From Chlorops oryzae (taxonomy: Eukaryota > Arthropoda > Insecta > Diptera > Chloropidae), in assembly GCA_020466095.1 (NCBI GenBank), contig CM035806.1:163512379-163576378 (forward strand): a stretch of DNA of 64,000 nucleotides, given 5' to 3'. The position numbers and the translations under genes were made by a program. The notes under the pieces were generated by a model that was given only the letters and a program-made list of their open reading frames with translations, was not told the origin of the DNA and made no database searches. Position 1 is the first letter of the stretch. Every line of letters begins with the position of its first letter. Below, piece after piece: positions 35,777 to 48,414 of this stretch.

Positions 35777-37159
35777 TGATCTTGCCTTGAATTGGATACA
35801 ATTGGAGTTCAGTCTAGAAAGGACCTCATGGTTGAGTCATAGTAAATTTTTCTAATAAAAATTGAATTATTCCGCCGGATGTAGGCACACATGTATATGT
35901 AGCTGAATAGCTCCCAAGATGCATAGCCTATATGTAAATATGTATGCACATATTAATATATTTATCGCGAATTTTTCCTTTTGTCATTATCTTCCTTCTT
36001 CGCTTAATTTAAATTATTAATTTCTTTGTGCTCCGCCATTTATGGACTTGGTTAACTTCCCAGCTTCATCCTATCGTTTCATGCCCTATTTCTTCATTTT
36101 CTTGCCTTTCCTACCCCATTCTACTGTGTTCTAGCCGTCCCTGCACGTGTATATACATATGTACCTATGTATGTATGAAGTACAGAAATTTTAATCTATG
36201 AACAAATGTACAAAAACATAAAAAAAGATATCACAGCTGACGCAGAGTTCTCTGTACCGGGTTCCTTTACGATTCTGTGTGTGTGTGTGTGTGTATGTGC
36301 GTATGTAAGGGCTTGTGCCCCAAAAGTATCCCGCGTCTCGCAAAGAAACTGTTTGATGCTGCTGCTGCACTTGGCAAAAATGTATTAATGTGACACACAT
36401 ACACACGCACACACACGCACGCAACACTTGAAAGAACACTCACCGAACACCGAACATCGAGAGACGAAAACGAATGCATACGCTAATGTGTTTGTGTGTA
36501 CGGCTGAGTGTGTTTATTTATTTATTTAAGCTTATTTATTATTTATATGCAGAAAGTAATAAATTACACAAGAGTGTCGGCGTAAAGTGTTTCCACTAGG
36601 CCGCCCGTTCCTCCTATGCTCCTGCATAGTCTGAAATGCCAGCAGACGCTCACAGCACACACTGCCATTCATGCAAACACCTAGACACACCATGCATATC
36701 CATACACACACACACACACACACAAATTTATATAGTATGTATGTCAGTATATGTATATACGTAAAAATGTTCGTCCGTACAAGTGTAGACCGTGAAAACT
36801 TTCTTCGCCAATTTCGCGCGTTTGTTCCGCTGTGTTCTGTGCGTGCATTTGTGTGTGCATTTGTGTGAGCGTGAGCGTGTGCGTGTGCGTTTTCGGCTCT
36901 TTAAATGTGTGTACATGTGCGTGAGCTTTCTTTGCCTCTCATTGTAAGAGTAATTCTTAAAAACTTACTTCCCTACAATCTAGACTGTTCCTTTGATTGC
37001 GAGTCTCCATTGAGGCTGACTGCACAGTGTCTAAAAACTTGATCCTGCTTCCACAAAAAAAAGAAAAAATCCTTACTTCACGTTCTATTCAATTGTATTG
37101 TACATATTCCTATCAAGGTAAAAAATATTTGCTTTGCTAAATATACCGATACGGAGGTG
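35777..37159. other. Non-coding DNA with microsatellites
   Basis: GT tract at 36276-36293, CA tracts at 36399-36420 and 36703-36724, GTAT-type runs near 36165 and 36735, and a GTGAGC/GTGTGC run near 36866-36890. No gene. Confidence 0.5.
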
Positions 37160-37320
37160 GGTTTTCCCCTGGGTCTGGGCGTTCTGAAGGGGCCCACAAT
37201 TGTTCAGGAATTTTTGGAACCTCTTATTTATTTTTTCTTGCACTTTTTTTATCAGGGGGCCCGGAAAAAAAAACCTCTCGGCCCCAAATCTCTCTCTGCT
37301 GGCCTGTGTACGGCTAAATA
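37160..37320 (-). repeat. Dispersed GGGGCCC-rich repeat, copy 1
   Basis: The reverse complement resembles 50590-50745: ATTTGGGGCC, AATTGTGGGCCCCTT and CCCAGGGGGAAA-like blocks occur in the same order. Both copies carry unusually GC-rich stretches in otherwise AT-rich DNA. Identity unknown. Confidence 0.5.
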
Positions 37321-40300
37321 AGTGTTTCTGGTAACTCTTTTTTTTTTATCACTCCAACTCTAAAACAAACCAAAAAAAAAAAAAATCAAAATAAAAAAAT
37401 TTAGGCCCGCTTGCTACTGTTCTGATTAAAGTTTTCGTTCCGAAAAACAAAAAAAATTTGTATGAAAATGTTAACATTTTGAAACTATACTGTGACGATA
37501 AACTTCAACCGGATCAGAAGTAAATGGGCCATAAATAAATTAAAAAAAAAAAAAAGTAAGGCACTTCACAATGTCTTCTAAAATCCCTTTTCATTTTATC
37601 CCCAGCTAAAATGATAATTTTTCAGCTTTAGGTACTCATTTTAGTAGGGGATAAATTTTAAATGGATTTTTGAAGTCCTTGTGAATTCTCTAATTTTTCA
37701 TTAATTTTTCAATTGGAGTATTCCCGTAAAAGTAAGAAGATTGAAAAATCGGAAGATTCTAAAATTTTTCATACAAAATTTCATTCATTAATTTTGGGAG
37801 CCTTTTCATGGTTTACGAGTTTTCGAGGTTCTTCGAAGCAAATGCTTTTTTAAGGGGAAAACCCTTAATGAATTGCTGTCAATGTAGTGAAGTTTCTCCC
37901 TTTTTCGTGGGAAGCCCAATTTCAAAAAACCTTGTCTCAAAAAATTTGAAAGTCCCAAAAGCATTCGGACGGATTTCGTGAGAACGCTCCGAAAGAACTT
38001 GTGGGGGCTCAGATGAAGTTTTTCGAGCGTTCTTTTGCCAGTCGAAATTTTTACTCTCAGAATTTGCAACTCAAAAATAATAAAATGGCAACAAAAAAAA
38101 AAAAAATAAAATAAAATAAAATTCCTCAGGATTATTTTCACTTTTCATCTCGCACGTTCAATCAGTCAAACACGCTCGACTCAATCACTCAACAATGGAG
38201 AATAGTTCGGTCCAATAAGTTAGCGTCACTTTTTTCACAATCTTTCAAGAGCAATTTTTGTCTTCCTCCGGCAACTGTCGACTTCTTTTAACGCGCTTGC
38301 ACTTGAACGAATCGTTTTTGAGCACTTCACATACGTGCCTAGGACACTGTCCGAGGTTGATTGGGGGCTAGTGTTTTTTTTTCTTTTTCTTTTTCTTTTG
38401 ATTTTTTTTTTTTTTTTTTTGGGTTTTTGTTGTGTCTTGTTTCTTGTGTTTTATGTTTTCGTTTGGCGTTATTGTTGTTGGTAGCGAAGCTTGCTTCCTG
38501 CTTCCTAGTTCCGCGGCAGCGCAGCACAATAATTAGGGAACAGGCGAAGAAAATACTGCGATTTTCTTAATTTCATTCCGAAGAAAGCAGCGTGAAAAAG
38601 TTTTTCTATCGCAGCGACTGCTCTCACGATGCTGCGTCGCGTAGCAAGGAACTTCGTTTCCTTCGGCTGCTGCCGTTGTTACTGCTGCTAGAGCTGGAGC
38701 TGGAGCTGGAGCCGGAGCTGGAGCCACACAATTGTTCGTGCGTTCGTGCTTGATATTTTTTGGTCGATGGTGTGTGTGTGTGTGTGTGCGGCGTTCTCCG
38801 GACTGCCTGCTTCGCTCCTTTTGGTCTAACAGCGCGTAAGATGCGATGCACTAACTACTGCCAGCTTCGCTGCTGACGTTACAAAGTTTTGCCTCCCGAT
38901 ATCATGTGCGCGTGGGAAGCAAACGATGAGGACGTTGAAGACGACAATGACGACGCTGAGGATGAGGTTGAGGCCGAAGTGTTATAAATTAATAAATTAC
39001 AATTTGTAGATGACGACGACCACAACGACGGCGACGAAGGCGACGTCGAAGACGTTGATACTGATGCCGATGCCGATGCCGATGGTGATGGTGATAGTTT
39101 TGTTGATGCTGATGACGGTACCGGTGACGATGACGGGGACGTTGCATCGAGTGAAATAGAAACCCTGAAACCTCAAAGAATATCGAATGGATCAATTCCT
39201 TTGATGGATGAACAATGAATAAATAATTCAGCTGCACCAAATTTAGTTGCAACGCTTCCCGCCTTCCAGCACTTCTCCTCATTCGTGGCCATTCGTGGCC
39301 GGTCTTCATATGGCCGCTTCTGAATGACTTTAAATCGATCGCGTTAATTGATTTTTGGGCGCGAATGCGGGTCGTCGTCGTTTCGAGGTTCTTCTTTCTT
39401 TCTTCTTTTATTTTTGTTCTAATTTTCAATTACTTTTAATTAGTTCTTTCAGTTCAGTTGTTCGATTCGTCGGGAAGACACACACACACAAACACACACG
39501 CACACACATTTTTCGCCAAAATGAAATTTTCTCAGGCAGAAATACATAAGTACTTACAAAAAATTAACAAATTAAAATTATTTCAAAAAAAAATAAATAA
39601 AAATTACTTGATCAAGGAATCCTCCGAATTTCAACCAAATTCATATAACGAACACAACATTTCATTTTATTCACAATGCACTCATTCACACTCTAAAGAA
39701 GACGAAACAATAGCAAAAGCAAACTCTCAACCGTATGCACCTTACATTTCGCACTTTTTGTTGTTGTTGTTCTTGTTTTTCTCCTTTATTTTAATTTTTA
39801 AAATTTTTTATTTATTTTTTTATTTTTTTTTTTGTTTTTTTTTTGTTTGCAGTTGCGAACGTTTTGGACGTGTTCGCTTGCACAAGTGAAATCGAATTTC
39901 TGAATGAAAATATTTGTTGCGGTTCACATAGGAAACTGAGTGGAGTTAATAAATCGCTGCGAGCCGCGCTACTTCCCGGATCTCGTACTCTAACGACGGC
40001 AGTTGAATACGAACTGAAATCCGTGAATTCATTCCCGTGAATGAAAGTCGTTCGCGCGGTCTGCGTCTCTGCATGTGTGCGTTCGTGTGTCCGTTGGTTC
40101 GTGCGGTCGCTCGCCTGCAGTCGCTGCCTTGTGACTCTTTCTCTCGCTCTTTGTTTTTGTTTATTATTTCTTATTCTTTTTTTTGTTTTTTTTTTGTGTG
40201 CGTTTGTTTTTTCTGTTACTCACTTGAGCAAGTGTTTGCCAGGGAAGTTCGAAGTTCGAACGCTTACTAAAGGGCGCCCAAACTATGAGAGAATATTCAT

Positions 40301-40482
40301 ATATAAAATTATTATTTATAGGGTTCGATGGATAGATGATAGTTTCGGTAGAATTGTACAGTTTGCCTTCCTTTTTCACTTCTTTAGGTTTGCAGGCAGC
40401 TCGCGACATATTGTAAGTATATTATATCTCTAGAAATCTATTGTGAAAGCACAAATTTGCAATTTTACCAAGTCCCTATAAA
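37321..40482. other. Non-coding DNA with a less AT-rich patch around 38.2-39.4 kb
   Basis: Contains AAAAT runs near 38100-38120, CT/T-rich tract 38375-38420, GGAGCT run (38692-38722), GT tract (38768-38788), imperfect GACGAT/GATGCC triplets (38920-39140) and CA tract (39478-39506). Leader-like sequence could be here, since the minus strand around 38380-38500 is rich in AACAA and AAAC. There is no direct promoter evidence. Confidence 0.4.
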
Positions 40483-40525
40483 GTGCACTCTCTCCTTAAG
40501 CGGACACCTCTGTTGACATATTTTT
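40483..40525. mobile_element. Family A MITE fragment
   Basis: GTGCACTCTCTCCTTAAGCG followed by GACACCTCTGTTGACATATT and TTCGGTCC matches the left portion of family A; the rest is missing. Confidence 0.65.
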
Positions 40526-40695
40526 CGGTCCCGTACAGAAAATCCGTGTAAAAAAAAAAAAAAAAACGTAGAAAATATACGTGGCTTAAATGAAAAAACT
40601 GAAAATACTTTCCAGCAAAATCGGGCAAAAAAATAATACTTTCGACCTGTGGGCATCTTTAAAAGCGCGAAAATTGAAAAAAAAATTTTTTATGT

Positions 40696-40873
40696 TAGGG
40701 CCCATTTACTTTTTTGACGTTTGACATCAAAAAAAAAAATTTGACTTCAAAATTTAATGTGATTTTTCGATTCAAAAAACGATTTTGATGTCAAAAATTC
40801 TTACGTGTATACTTTTTGAAGATTGTCTTGACATAGATTTTGAAAAAATTGTCAAATGTGTAAATGCCCCCTA
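40696..40873. mobile_element. TAGGGC-ended small MITE
   Basis: The left end TAGGGCCCATTTAC and right end GTAAATGCCCCCTA form a near-perfect inverted pair. The interior holds TTTGACGTTTGACATC and inverse TTGACAT/TGTCAAA blocks. The termini resemble those of the nested element at 53002-53459, suggesting one superfamily, possibly PIF/Harbinger-like. Confidence 0.65.
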
Positions 40874-42647
40874 TATAGTTTCGGTATAATTTGTTGTTCT
40901 CAAATTTTTTTTGGTTTTTCTAATCGCTTCAGATCCATTTTGACTGCACAGCGAATATAAAAAAACCCAGGCATAATTTTTGTATAGAGAAGCACCTTTG
41001 ATTAGGGCCTTTTCCTCTCCTCAGGTCGCACCTGCTTCGGCGCAACGTAGTTTCTCAATTTTGCATTCTCCTTCGCAATTTCTGCTCTCTCAACAGGTCA
41101 AATGCCACCCTAATTTCGTTGCAGTAACAGCAGCAGCAACAGCAGCATGAGGCTAGGGACAACAGTTGCATTCAATCGTCTTCGCATTGGAACGGCGTGG
41201 AATGAAACGGCTTTTTTGAGCGCGGCGAATTCAAATTTTAAGAGAGAAATTTCTCTTAAACAGCAGTGAAAGGAACGATTGGAATGAAATTCTTAATTTT
41301 TTTTAAATTATTATTATTATTATTTTTTTTTTTTTTTGTTCTTCAACGGAAATTCAATTTTGCTTTTCGTCACGAAATTATTAATAATAATTTTTAATTA
41401 TAAGTACATAAGTATTTATAATAAATTAATTGCAAGAACAAGAAAACACGATTTATTTGGATTTTCAGTTTGGAGCTCTAAATGCCCAAAATCGTAGTAT
41501 GGATTTTCTTATTTTATTATTTATTCTTGGTGATCGCAGCTGATAATACTTAACCCATGATTGGATCACCCCCCTCAGATTCCTGCGAAATCATCTTGAA
41601 GGCGCAATGGAAACATATTATCACTCAATGATCTTTATTTATTCATGTCCGGCAGGCAGATCGTCAAAGCGTCGAAGCGTTTGATGGATCTCTCGCCGGT
41701 ATACTGAACCCATGAACTTTGCGAAGAAATTTTAATTGCTATTAATTTAAAAGCAACTATCAGGATGAGTGAACCTACTAAAGATGTAAATATGTACTGA
41801 AAAAATATTCGAATAGAAAAAATAAAATTAATACTTTGAACAAATGCATCTCGGTATTTATCGCGAGAAAAGTCGAAGAACAAATTAAGGATATTTTTTG
41901 CAAAATCTCCACCCTCGAAGCTCTCATACAGTTCGTATGAAACGAAATATTTTAATGATTTTAAAGCGTTCGAGAAATAAATTTCGAAGACGGCTGTCCA
42001 CCATTAGTCGCCAATCTCAATTCGAATGTTAGTTCATAAACTTATTCCTCTTCCATAATGCTAAAGTATTCCTCTCCTTGCTTAACTTCTTGCGATATTT
42101 TTGCTCTTCCTTTTTTTTTTTTGGCAAAATTCTCGTTAGTTGATTTTTTTTTTTTAAAGGACCAAGAGGATTTAAATCTTTAATCCATATGGCTTTTCCA
42201 TAGTTGTCAGTCTTCTTTGCTTCAACCGCGTTTTTTGAACAATGTTCAACGATCTATGATCCAAATGCCTTTCTAAGGGTTTTCTCTCCTCGTTCATGAT
42301 ATTCAATATCTTTTTTTCTTTTTGCTCTTTATTTCATGTTTTACGAATTTCTATTATTTGTTGATATTTTCACAGAATGTCAACATTTTTCGCATTATCA
42401 ATAATGTTCGGTCAATGGAATATTGTTTTTATGGTTTTTGGATTCAAAATTCGCTTTTATCTGTGATGATAAAGCATCCTTTGGGGGGGGGGAGGGGGGG
42501 CCGGAAATAGTTTGCCGATAAGCTCTTTTCTATTCCTTGTTCCTCTCTCACGAAATTTTCAAAATCTTCTGAAATACATTTACTTATGAATGACTCCAAT
42601 TAGCATTTGTGTAAGACCAAATTACCGATGAAATAAATTCATAACTA
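40874..42647. other. AT-rich non-coding DNA
   Basis: Short GCAGCAACAGCAGCA run near 41132, TTATTATT run near 41310, and a homopolymer G tract (42483-42499). No coding frame with a domain. Confidence 0.5.
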
Positions 42648-42790
42648 CAGCCTCTCTTAAGCGGACACCTTAGGGGACGGAGAAATATTTCCACTTAACA
42701 GAGGTGTCCGCTTAAGAGGAAACTATTTGAGAAGTCAGAATCCTAGAGCATTCCCAAAAAGAGGGCTGTCCGCAAGGAGAGAGTACAATG
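42648..42790. mobile_element. Family A MITE copy
   Basis: Starts CAGCCTCTCTTAAGCGGACA and ends CAAGGAGAGAGTACAATG, flanked by TA on both sides. It has the internal CTTAACAGAGGTGTCCGCTT block. Slightly decayed termini. Confidence 0.78.
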
Positions 42791-43008
42791 TATTCAGGCC
42801 CCGATTGCGGGGGTTAGCAAGCCGGGAAAAGTTCCCGAAGCGGCACTGAACGAAGCGGAAGTTTCACGTAGATATACGAAAAGAGTCGGTTTTGCTTAAA
42901 GCGGCAAAAAACTGGATCGGGCTCTGGCTATATATATTGCCGCAGGATACCAATAATAATATGTATATAGTTCATGAAAATTTCAAGGTCTTTACTTTAA
43001 TCTAAGTG

Positions 43009-43116
43009 CAGTGAAAAGTTCGAGGAAACTCTTTGAGAAGCAGAAATGCTAGAGAATACCCAAAAATTTTCCCGTTTAAGAGGAGTGTCCGCAAGGAGAG
43101 AGAGAGAGAGTACACT
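43009..43116. mobile_element. Partial family A MITE copy
   Basis: The right half is preserved (GAAACTCTTTGAGAAGCAGA, GTTTAAGAGGAGTGTCCGCA, GAGTACACTG, then TA). The left part is reduced to CAGTG next to the middle of the element, so an internal deletion is likely. The GAGAGAGAGAGAG near the end is an expanded version of the usual GAGAGAG. Confidence 0.7.
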
Positions 43117-43178
43117 GTAATTATTGTTAAAAATTTTAGCGGCCTGATGTTTGGGCTGCCATTGGACTGGAAAGCAGA

Positions 43179-44103
43179 CACGCAGAGAAAAAAAATATCA
43201 CATATCGAATTATATTTTGCAGGCATTACAAACGTAATTGGGTATCATGTAATTATATTTTCATAATTACGTCCAATAATATTTTTTATTACCTGCAATT
43301 ATATGTGTAATTGTATCGAGTGATATACAATTAAATACAATTACATATACATAATTGCGTCTAATTAAATTTGTAATCGCATGAAATTTTTAAATACTTA
43401 TATTGTAAATAATAGTAATATAGAAAAAAAGGGCATTCTCCACGATTGGGCGGAATACCCCTTCGAGTGTCTAAGGATTTTGAATATTTAAACTTGTTAT
43501 GCACGATCGAAATTATAAACCGTTTGAGAATTATACGCTTAAGCTGTTAATCGAGTGGGCAAATATAAATACAATCATATAAATAATTACACAAATGCTT
43601 TAAATGTAAAAGTAATGAGATATGTATACTGACATTTGTGTTGAGAGCTTAGATTAAAATTGTACATCCTAAATGTTAATGTAATTATACAAATAATTGG
43701 ACACAATTATATTTATTAAATTGAGATCATATTTTAATTGGCTCTAATTAATAACGCGTCGCTCTGGGATAGCGTAGGGGATGCGTACTATGCTCTTGAT
43801 CCCAGCTTCCGAGGTTCGATTCCCGGCACAGGCGAAAAGGAGTGTAATGTTCCAAGCCTAGCACTGGTTTTTCAAAATACCGCATGTTAGGGGCACACTA
43901 CATAATAAGACATATTCACTCACACAAACACAAGAAAAACCCTCGTGGTATCACAATGGGCCACCGGTAAACGGCCTATGTGGCATCCACTGCAACATAC
44001 ATACATACATACATTTACATATTTATAACGCAATCAGGGCAAGGCTCCGATCACATATGTAATTGGTTAACAATTATATTTCGGGCACTTATTTCTCTCC
44101 GTG
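43179..44103. mobile_element. CACGSAGAGAAA-ended MITE carrying a SINE
   Basis: The left end CACGCAGAGAAAAAAAATAT and right end TTATTTCTCTCCGTG are inverted. The right flank is TA. The interior is dominated by TAATTA-type motifs (TGTAATTATA, CATAATTACGT, CAATTATATGTGTAATTG). A tRNA-derived SINE sits inside at 43758-44024. Confidence 0.65.
43758..44024 (+). mobile_element. tRNA-derived SINE, copy nested in a MITE
   Basis: Head GCTCTGGGATAGCGTAGGGG (box A-like TAGCGTAGGGG) and box B GGTTCGATTCC (43813-43823), then a body with AAATACCGCATGTTAGGGGC, CACAATGGGCC and GGCCTATGTGGCATCCAC, and a CATA tail. A 7 bp candidate duplication ATAACGC flanks it (43751-43757, 44025-44031). Same family as 52619-52862. 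Confidence 0.8.
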
Positions 44104-47100
44104 TACATATTTTTAAGCCCATTGCAGATTTTTTTTTTTTTTGGAGTCTTTGTACTTTTGTACTTTTTTTTTCCTACCTATAGATACATCCAGGGTAAAT
44201 GATTAGCGCAAAAAGCTCAAAATATGCAACAATTGTCGATTAGCTCCACTATCGATAGCCATTCATCTCTAGACCACTTACCTACGTATCCCATCCAGAT
44301 GGGCAAATAAGGCCTGTGGAATCATTGAAATTTCTCTATAAGCAAATAGAATAGGGGGGATCCCTTCGAATAGCTCAAATGAAGGTAAAAATAAAGCATT
44401 GAGCGAAAAAAAATGCGAAATTTTCCTTTGTTTTTATTTCATTTTCGCAAAAGGCTGGCATATGAATGAGACGAGGGTTGCGGGGGCAGTGTGGTGGGTG
44501 TCAAGAAAAGAATTTACCGCTGCCTTTTGCGTGAGATATTGCTAATATCTAAATTCATTAGGATGCAAATTCGCTAGCATTGAGCAGCGATGGGTTGCGC
44601 GCGCGTGTGTGTGTGTGTGTGTGTGTGTGTGTTTAGACCATTGTTTTTGCTTATAGGGGCCTTCGTAACGTATCCAGGCGGCCAATATGTGTAACTAGCT
44701 TTGACAACAATGAGGCACAATCGAAACAACTAAACTTCACATGCACCCATTGAGCAACAATGGCGAATGGTATCAAACACAACAGCAAAAATAACAACAA
44801 CAACAACAAAAAACAAGAAAGAAAGAGAATGAAAGAAAAAAAGCACGTATTTCTGCGTCCAAGGACCAGAACAGCGATAAGAAACCAAATAAGAAAGAAA
44901 GAGAACAGACGAGAGACGAAATGCGAAAAGCCATGAACCGCCGAACGAGACGCGACACGACGCGACGCGAAGTGTAGCGATATAAAAGCGAAGAAATCCA
45001 AAGTCGAGTGCAAGTTGGACATTTTCCCACTACCATGAAACGTGCGTGCATTTTTATCTATGTATGAGTCACTTAAAATGTGAGCGCGCGCGTGTGTGTG
45101 TGTGTGCATTATACGTACTGAGATGCTATTGCTCATTCCTTTTCTTTGTATTCTTAAGCGGAGTCTTTAACGTCCAATAGTTTCTGCGCTATGCTTTTTG
45201 TTGTTTGCTCACTCGCCAGAGACAAACAGCTGCACAAACGTGCATACATACACGGACGCACTCGTACACTCTGACGCAAGAGCACGAGAACGACACACGC
45301 GGCATACAAACAACGGATATCGAAAAGGAAAAGAGTAAGAGTAGAAAAACTATAAAGAATCTGAGGCCACGCCTTCCGACCGTATTGAGTGTCTTGCTTT
45401 GCTCTCGGCATTGCACTTGTTTGTGGGTGGCTGGGCGACTCTGGCCGAGAGTGAGAGTGAGAGAATTTCGTGATTGCTGTTGCTATTCTTATTGTTGTCT
45501 TTGCATACATTTTTCTCGTTGTATTGTTGTTTTTCTCGTCGTTGTGGTTGTCGTTGTCGTTGTTATGCTTGTTGTTTTTGTTCTTGTTTTTGCTCTTTTT
45601 TTGCTGAACTAACATTTGAAGCTCTTACGGACATTCTCGCTCATATATCGTATATCGTTTATCGCATTTTCGTTTCTCGTTGGCCGAATTCACTTCGGTT
45701 TTTTACTTCAAACGATAGTTTGCTGAGCGGGAGTTTCGTGTGTGTGTGTGTGTGTGTGTGTATGGGGGGGGGGGGGTGTAACATTTAAGGTAGACTGGGG
45801 CGTTTGACAATTGCACGACATCGCATGAATTCCTAAAGAAACTTGCTCTTCCAGAGGAGCGACGTTGCGTCGTCTCGCCGGCGTCTCTTTTTACAACTCT
45901 TCATGCTCTTATTCGCTCTCATACTATCGAACGTGGCCGTTCGGAAGGGAAAAATAAGAGCAAAAACCGAAACAACAACAGAAACAGAAACAGCAACAAC
46001 AACACCAAAGAAATAACAATAATAACAACAACAACAACACGACGAATCTGAAGCCGAAGCCGAAGAAGAAGAAGACAAGCTAGCAAGTGAAATCGTAACA
46101 ACAAAAAAGCAAATAAGAAGAACAAAAAAAAAAGACAACAACAACAACAACAATAATAAAAACAATGTCAGCAACAGCAGAAATTTCATTTGTGCTCATT
46201 TGTGCGTTTGTCGATGACGTCACAGAGAAGGCGTTGCCTATGCTATTCGGCCAGTGGGATAGGTGGTATGATGCGATACTATACATTCATGCCAAGGATG
46301 AATCGAGAAAGAGGAGGGATGATGATGATGATAGCCATTGCCACGCAGAGCACGCTATGATGCTATATGCTCACTGCCCGGCACAATTGACATAAATATT
46401 GAAAATAGTTTTCAAATGTGCCGCGTTGCTTCATCAGACCTACACACATATGTACATACGTACGTACATATGTATGCATTCATACAATCGCGATAATTGT
46501 GGTTGTTGTACATAATTGTTGTTGTTTTTGTTGAAGTACATATTTGTATTATTTGGCGCATTTTTGCCAAGTAAAAGTGGTTGTTGTTGTTATAGTTGTT
46601 GTTGCACTTGCCGCCACGTGCTCGTTAAAACAGTTTACCAACGAGAAGCAATTTTTCGAATATATATCTGCACACACACACACACACACACGCACTCAAA
46701 AATGCGCAAGCACACACAGCCAAACGCATTTAAAAACAACCAAACACCTGTCCTTGCGTGCCCTAATATTTGTTTGCGAAGCGAATGTCGCAACTTAAAA
46801 ATCTATTTCGATGTTCGTTCGCTTGTAAATGATGTGTACGCCAACACACCCACACAACCACATTCATACACACCCACCCACACACACCCACACACGCGAG
46901 GCGCTTACACATACCCACGCACAAAAACTAAGCCCAAACAAACAAAGATATGTCACTGCAAATACTCGCAGGTACATATGCATGTGTGTATGTATGTGCG
47001 AGCGTGTGTGTGTGTGTGTGTTGTGCGTGTGTGCTTGCGAATAGTTGTTGTTGGCCCATTCGGGAATTTTCATTATATTTTAATTCGTGCGTGCAACGTT

Positions 47101-47337
47101 GTTGTTGCTCGCATAGAAATTTGTTACTGCCCACTAGCAGCTCATTGGCGGCTTTACTTATACGATAATCGGGGTTATTTCAGTAACAATATTTTATAAA
47201 AGACTTACATAATTTCAAAAAAAAAAAAAAAAAGACTTTTTATCTAAGAAAAAGAAAAAGGAAATAAAAACATAAAAATAAAACCCAATCAAATGACAAT
47301 ACCTTTGAATTCCTATCTCTATTTCTACGTTGAGCGT
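44104..47337. other. Non-coding DNA with many microsatellites
   Basis: GT tracts (44603-44632, 45091-45106, 45739-45760), AAC/ACAACA runs near 44785-44808, 46025-46040 and 46136-46152, TTG runs near 45535-45575, GAT run 46318-46331, CA tracts 46671-46692 and 46860-46895. A full TGACGTCA palindrome is at 46215-46222. Ser/Val/Leu or Thr/His-rich frames are microsatellite translations. No gene. Confidence 0.45.
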
Positions 47338-48414
47338 CATCGCGACGCACAGTGTCGTGTGAGCGGCCAAAAATACAAAAATTCGATGTGTGAACTTTCA
47401 AAAAAATTTTTATGGATTCTTGTAGGGAATATATTGAAATAAAGGAATCCAAATTTGTGTTCAAATATTCTAAGCGGTGATGTCAAAGTTGACACTGCTC
47501 GTAAAACAGCTTTAAAATGTGGTACTTATGTACATATACAGTATGTTTTAATTAATAAGTTTAAAAAATTGTAATTGCGTCTGTTATGCTTCGACCTGTA
47601 TGTTGCATAGTCAAATTATAAATAAAATTTTGAAACTTTATAAAAAAATTATTGTTTTTGTTTTCGTTTGCAAGATATGATTTATATTGCTTGTGAAAGG
47701 TAAACAAAGCGATTTAAGGGCAAATTGAGTGAAAAAATTTTTTTAACAAGGTTTAAAAAGGATTATATCAAATTATATATCTGTAATTTTAATATATTTT
47801 TATACTGAAAGTATGTAAATTATAATACATACATAAAACTCAGCTGCGTGCGCGATAATAATTTGACTTTTTGTATAGTGGCCCCTGCCCAAAATACAGG
47901 CGAAAATGCACTAAAAGCACAGATCTTCGTATCAAACGTATGTATGTATGAAAATTATGCAATATCATACGATGAATTTGAGTGTTTTTGAGATCGCACA
48001 TGTTTTTCTTTGGCAAGGCTGGGCTGGGTTTTTTGATTTTTTGTGTTAAATACACATTTAAATTTTATAAAAAAATAACATTCAAAAATATTTTTGAAAT
48101 TTTCATACGATTTTCAGGGGGTTCAAAAATGCACTTTTCACCAACTTTAAGTGGGAGTAGAATTTTTCCAACTCAAGGGCACAATTTTAATCTCTGTTCC
48201 GAATTTCCGAAAGTCTGTAGGCCCCAATTTGCGAAATTTGGGCACCCACTTTATGTGGGTGATGGGGGGGGGGGTTGGTCCGATTTTCACATTTTTTTCA
48301 AAATTTCTTAATTAGATGGAAAGAAGTGTCCATGCCAAGTTTCATTTCTCTACGACAACTCCTTCTATTTTTGGCCAAGAAATGTATGGCGACACGACAC
48401 TGTGCGACGCGTCA
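47338..48414. mobile_element. ~1.08 kb element with GC-rich inverted ends
   Basis: CGACGCACAGTGTCGTGTG near 47343-47361 is mirrored by CACGACACTGTGCGACGCG near 48393-48411, and GGCCAAAAATA (left) by TATTTTTGGCC (right), giving ~45-50 bp inverted ends. The interior is AT-rich and non-coding; phrases such as GGTCCGATTTTCAC occur. Target duplication unclear. Confidence 0.65.

Noticed and set aside
34572..35855. 427-residue Met-Ser repeat open frame
   Set aside because: Pure translation of the CTATGT microsatellite; no non-repeat domain on either side.
36206..36868. Cys-Val and Thr-His-rich short frames
   Set aside because: Translations of GT/CA microsatellites.
46215..46222. TGACGTCA palindrome as a CREB-type regulatory site
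   Set aside because: A single 8-mer with no nearby gene or promoter; expected by chance in a window this size.
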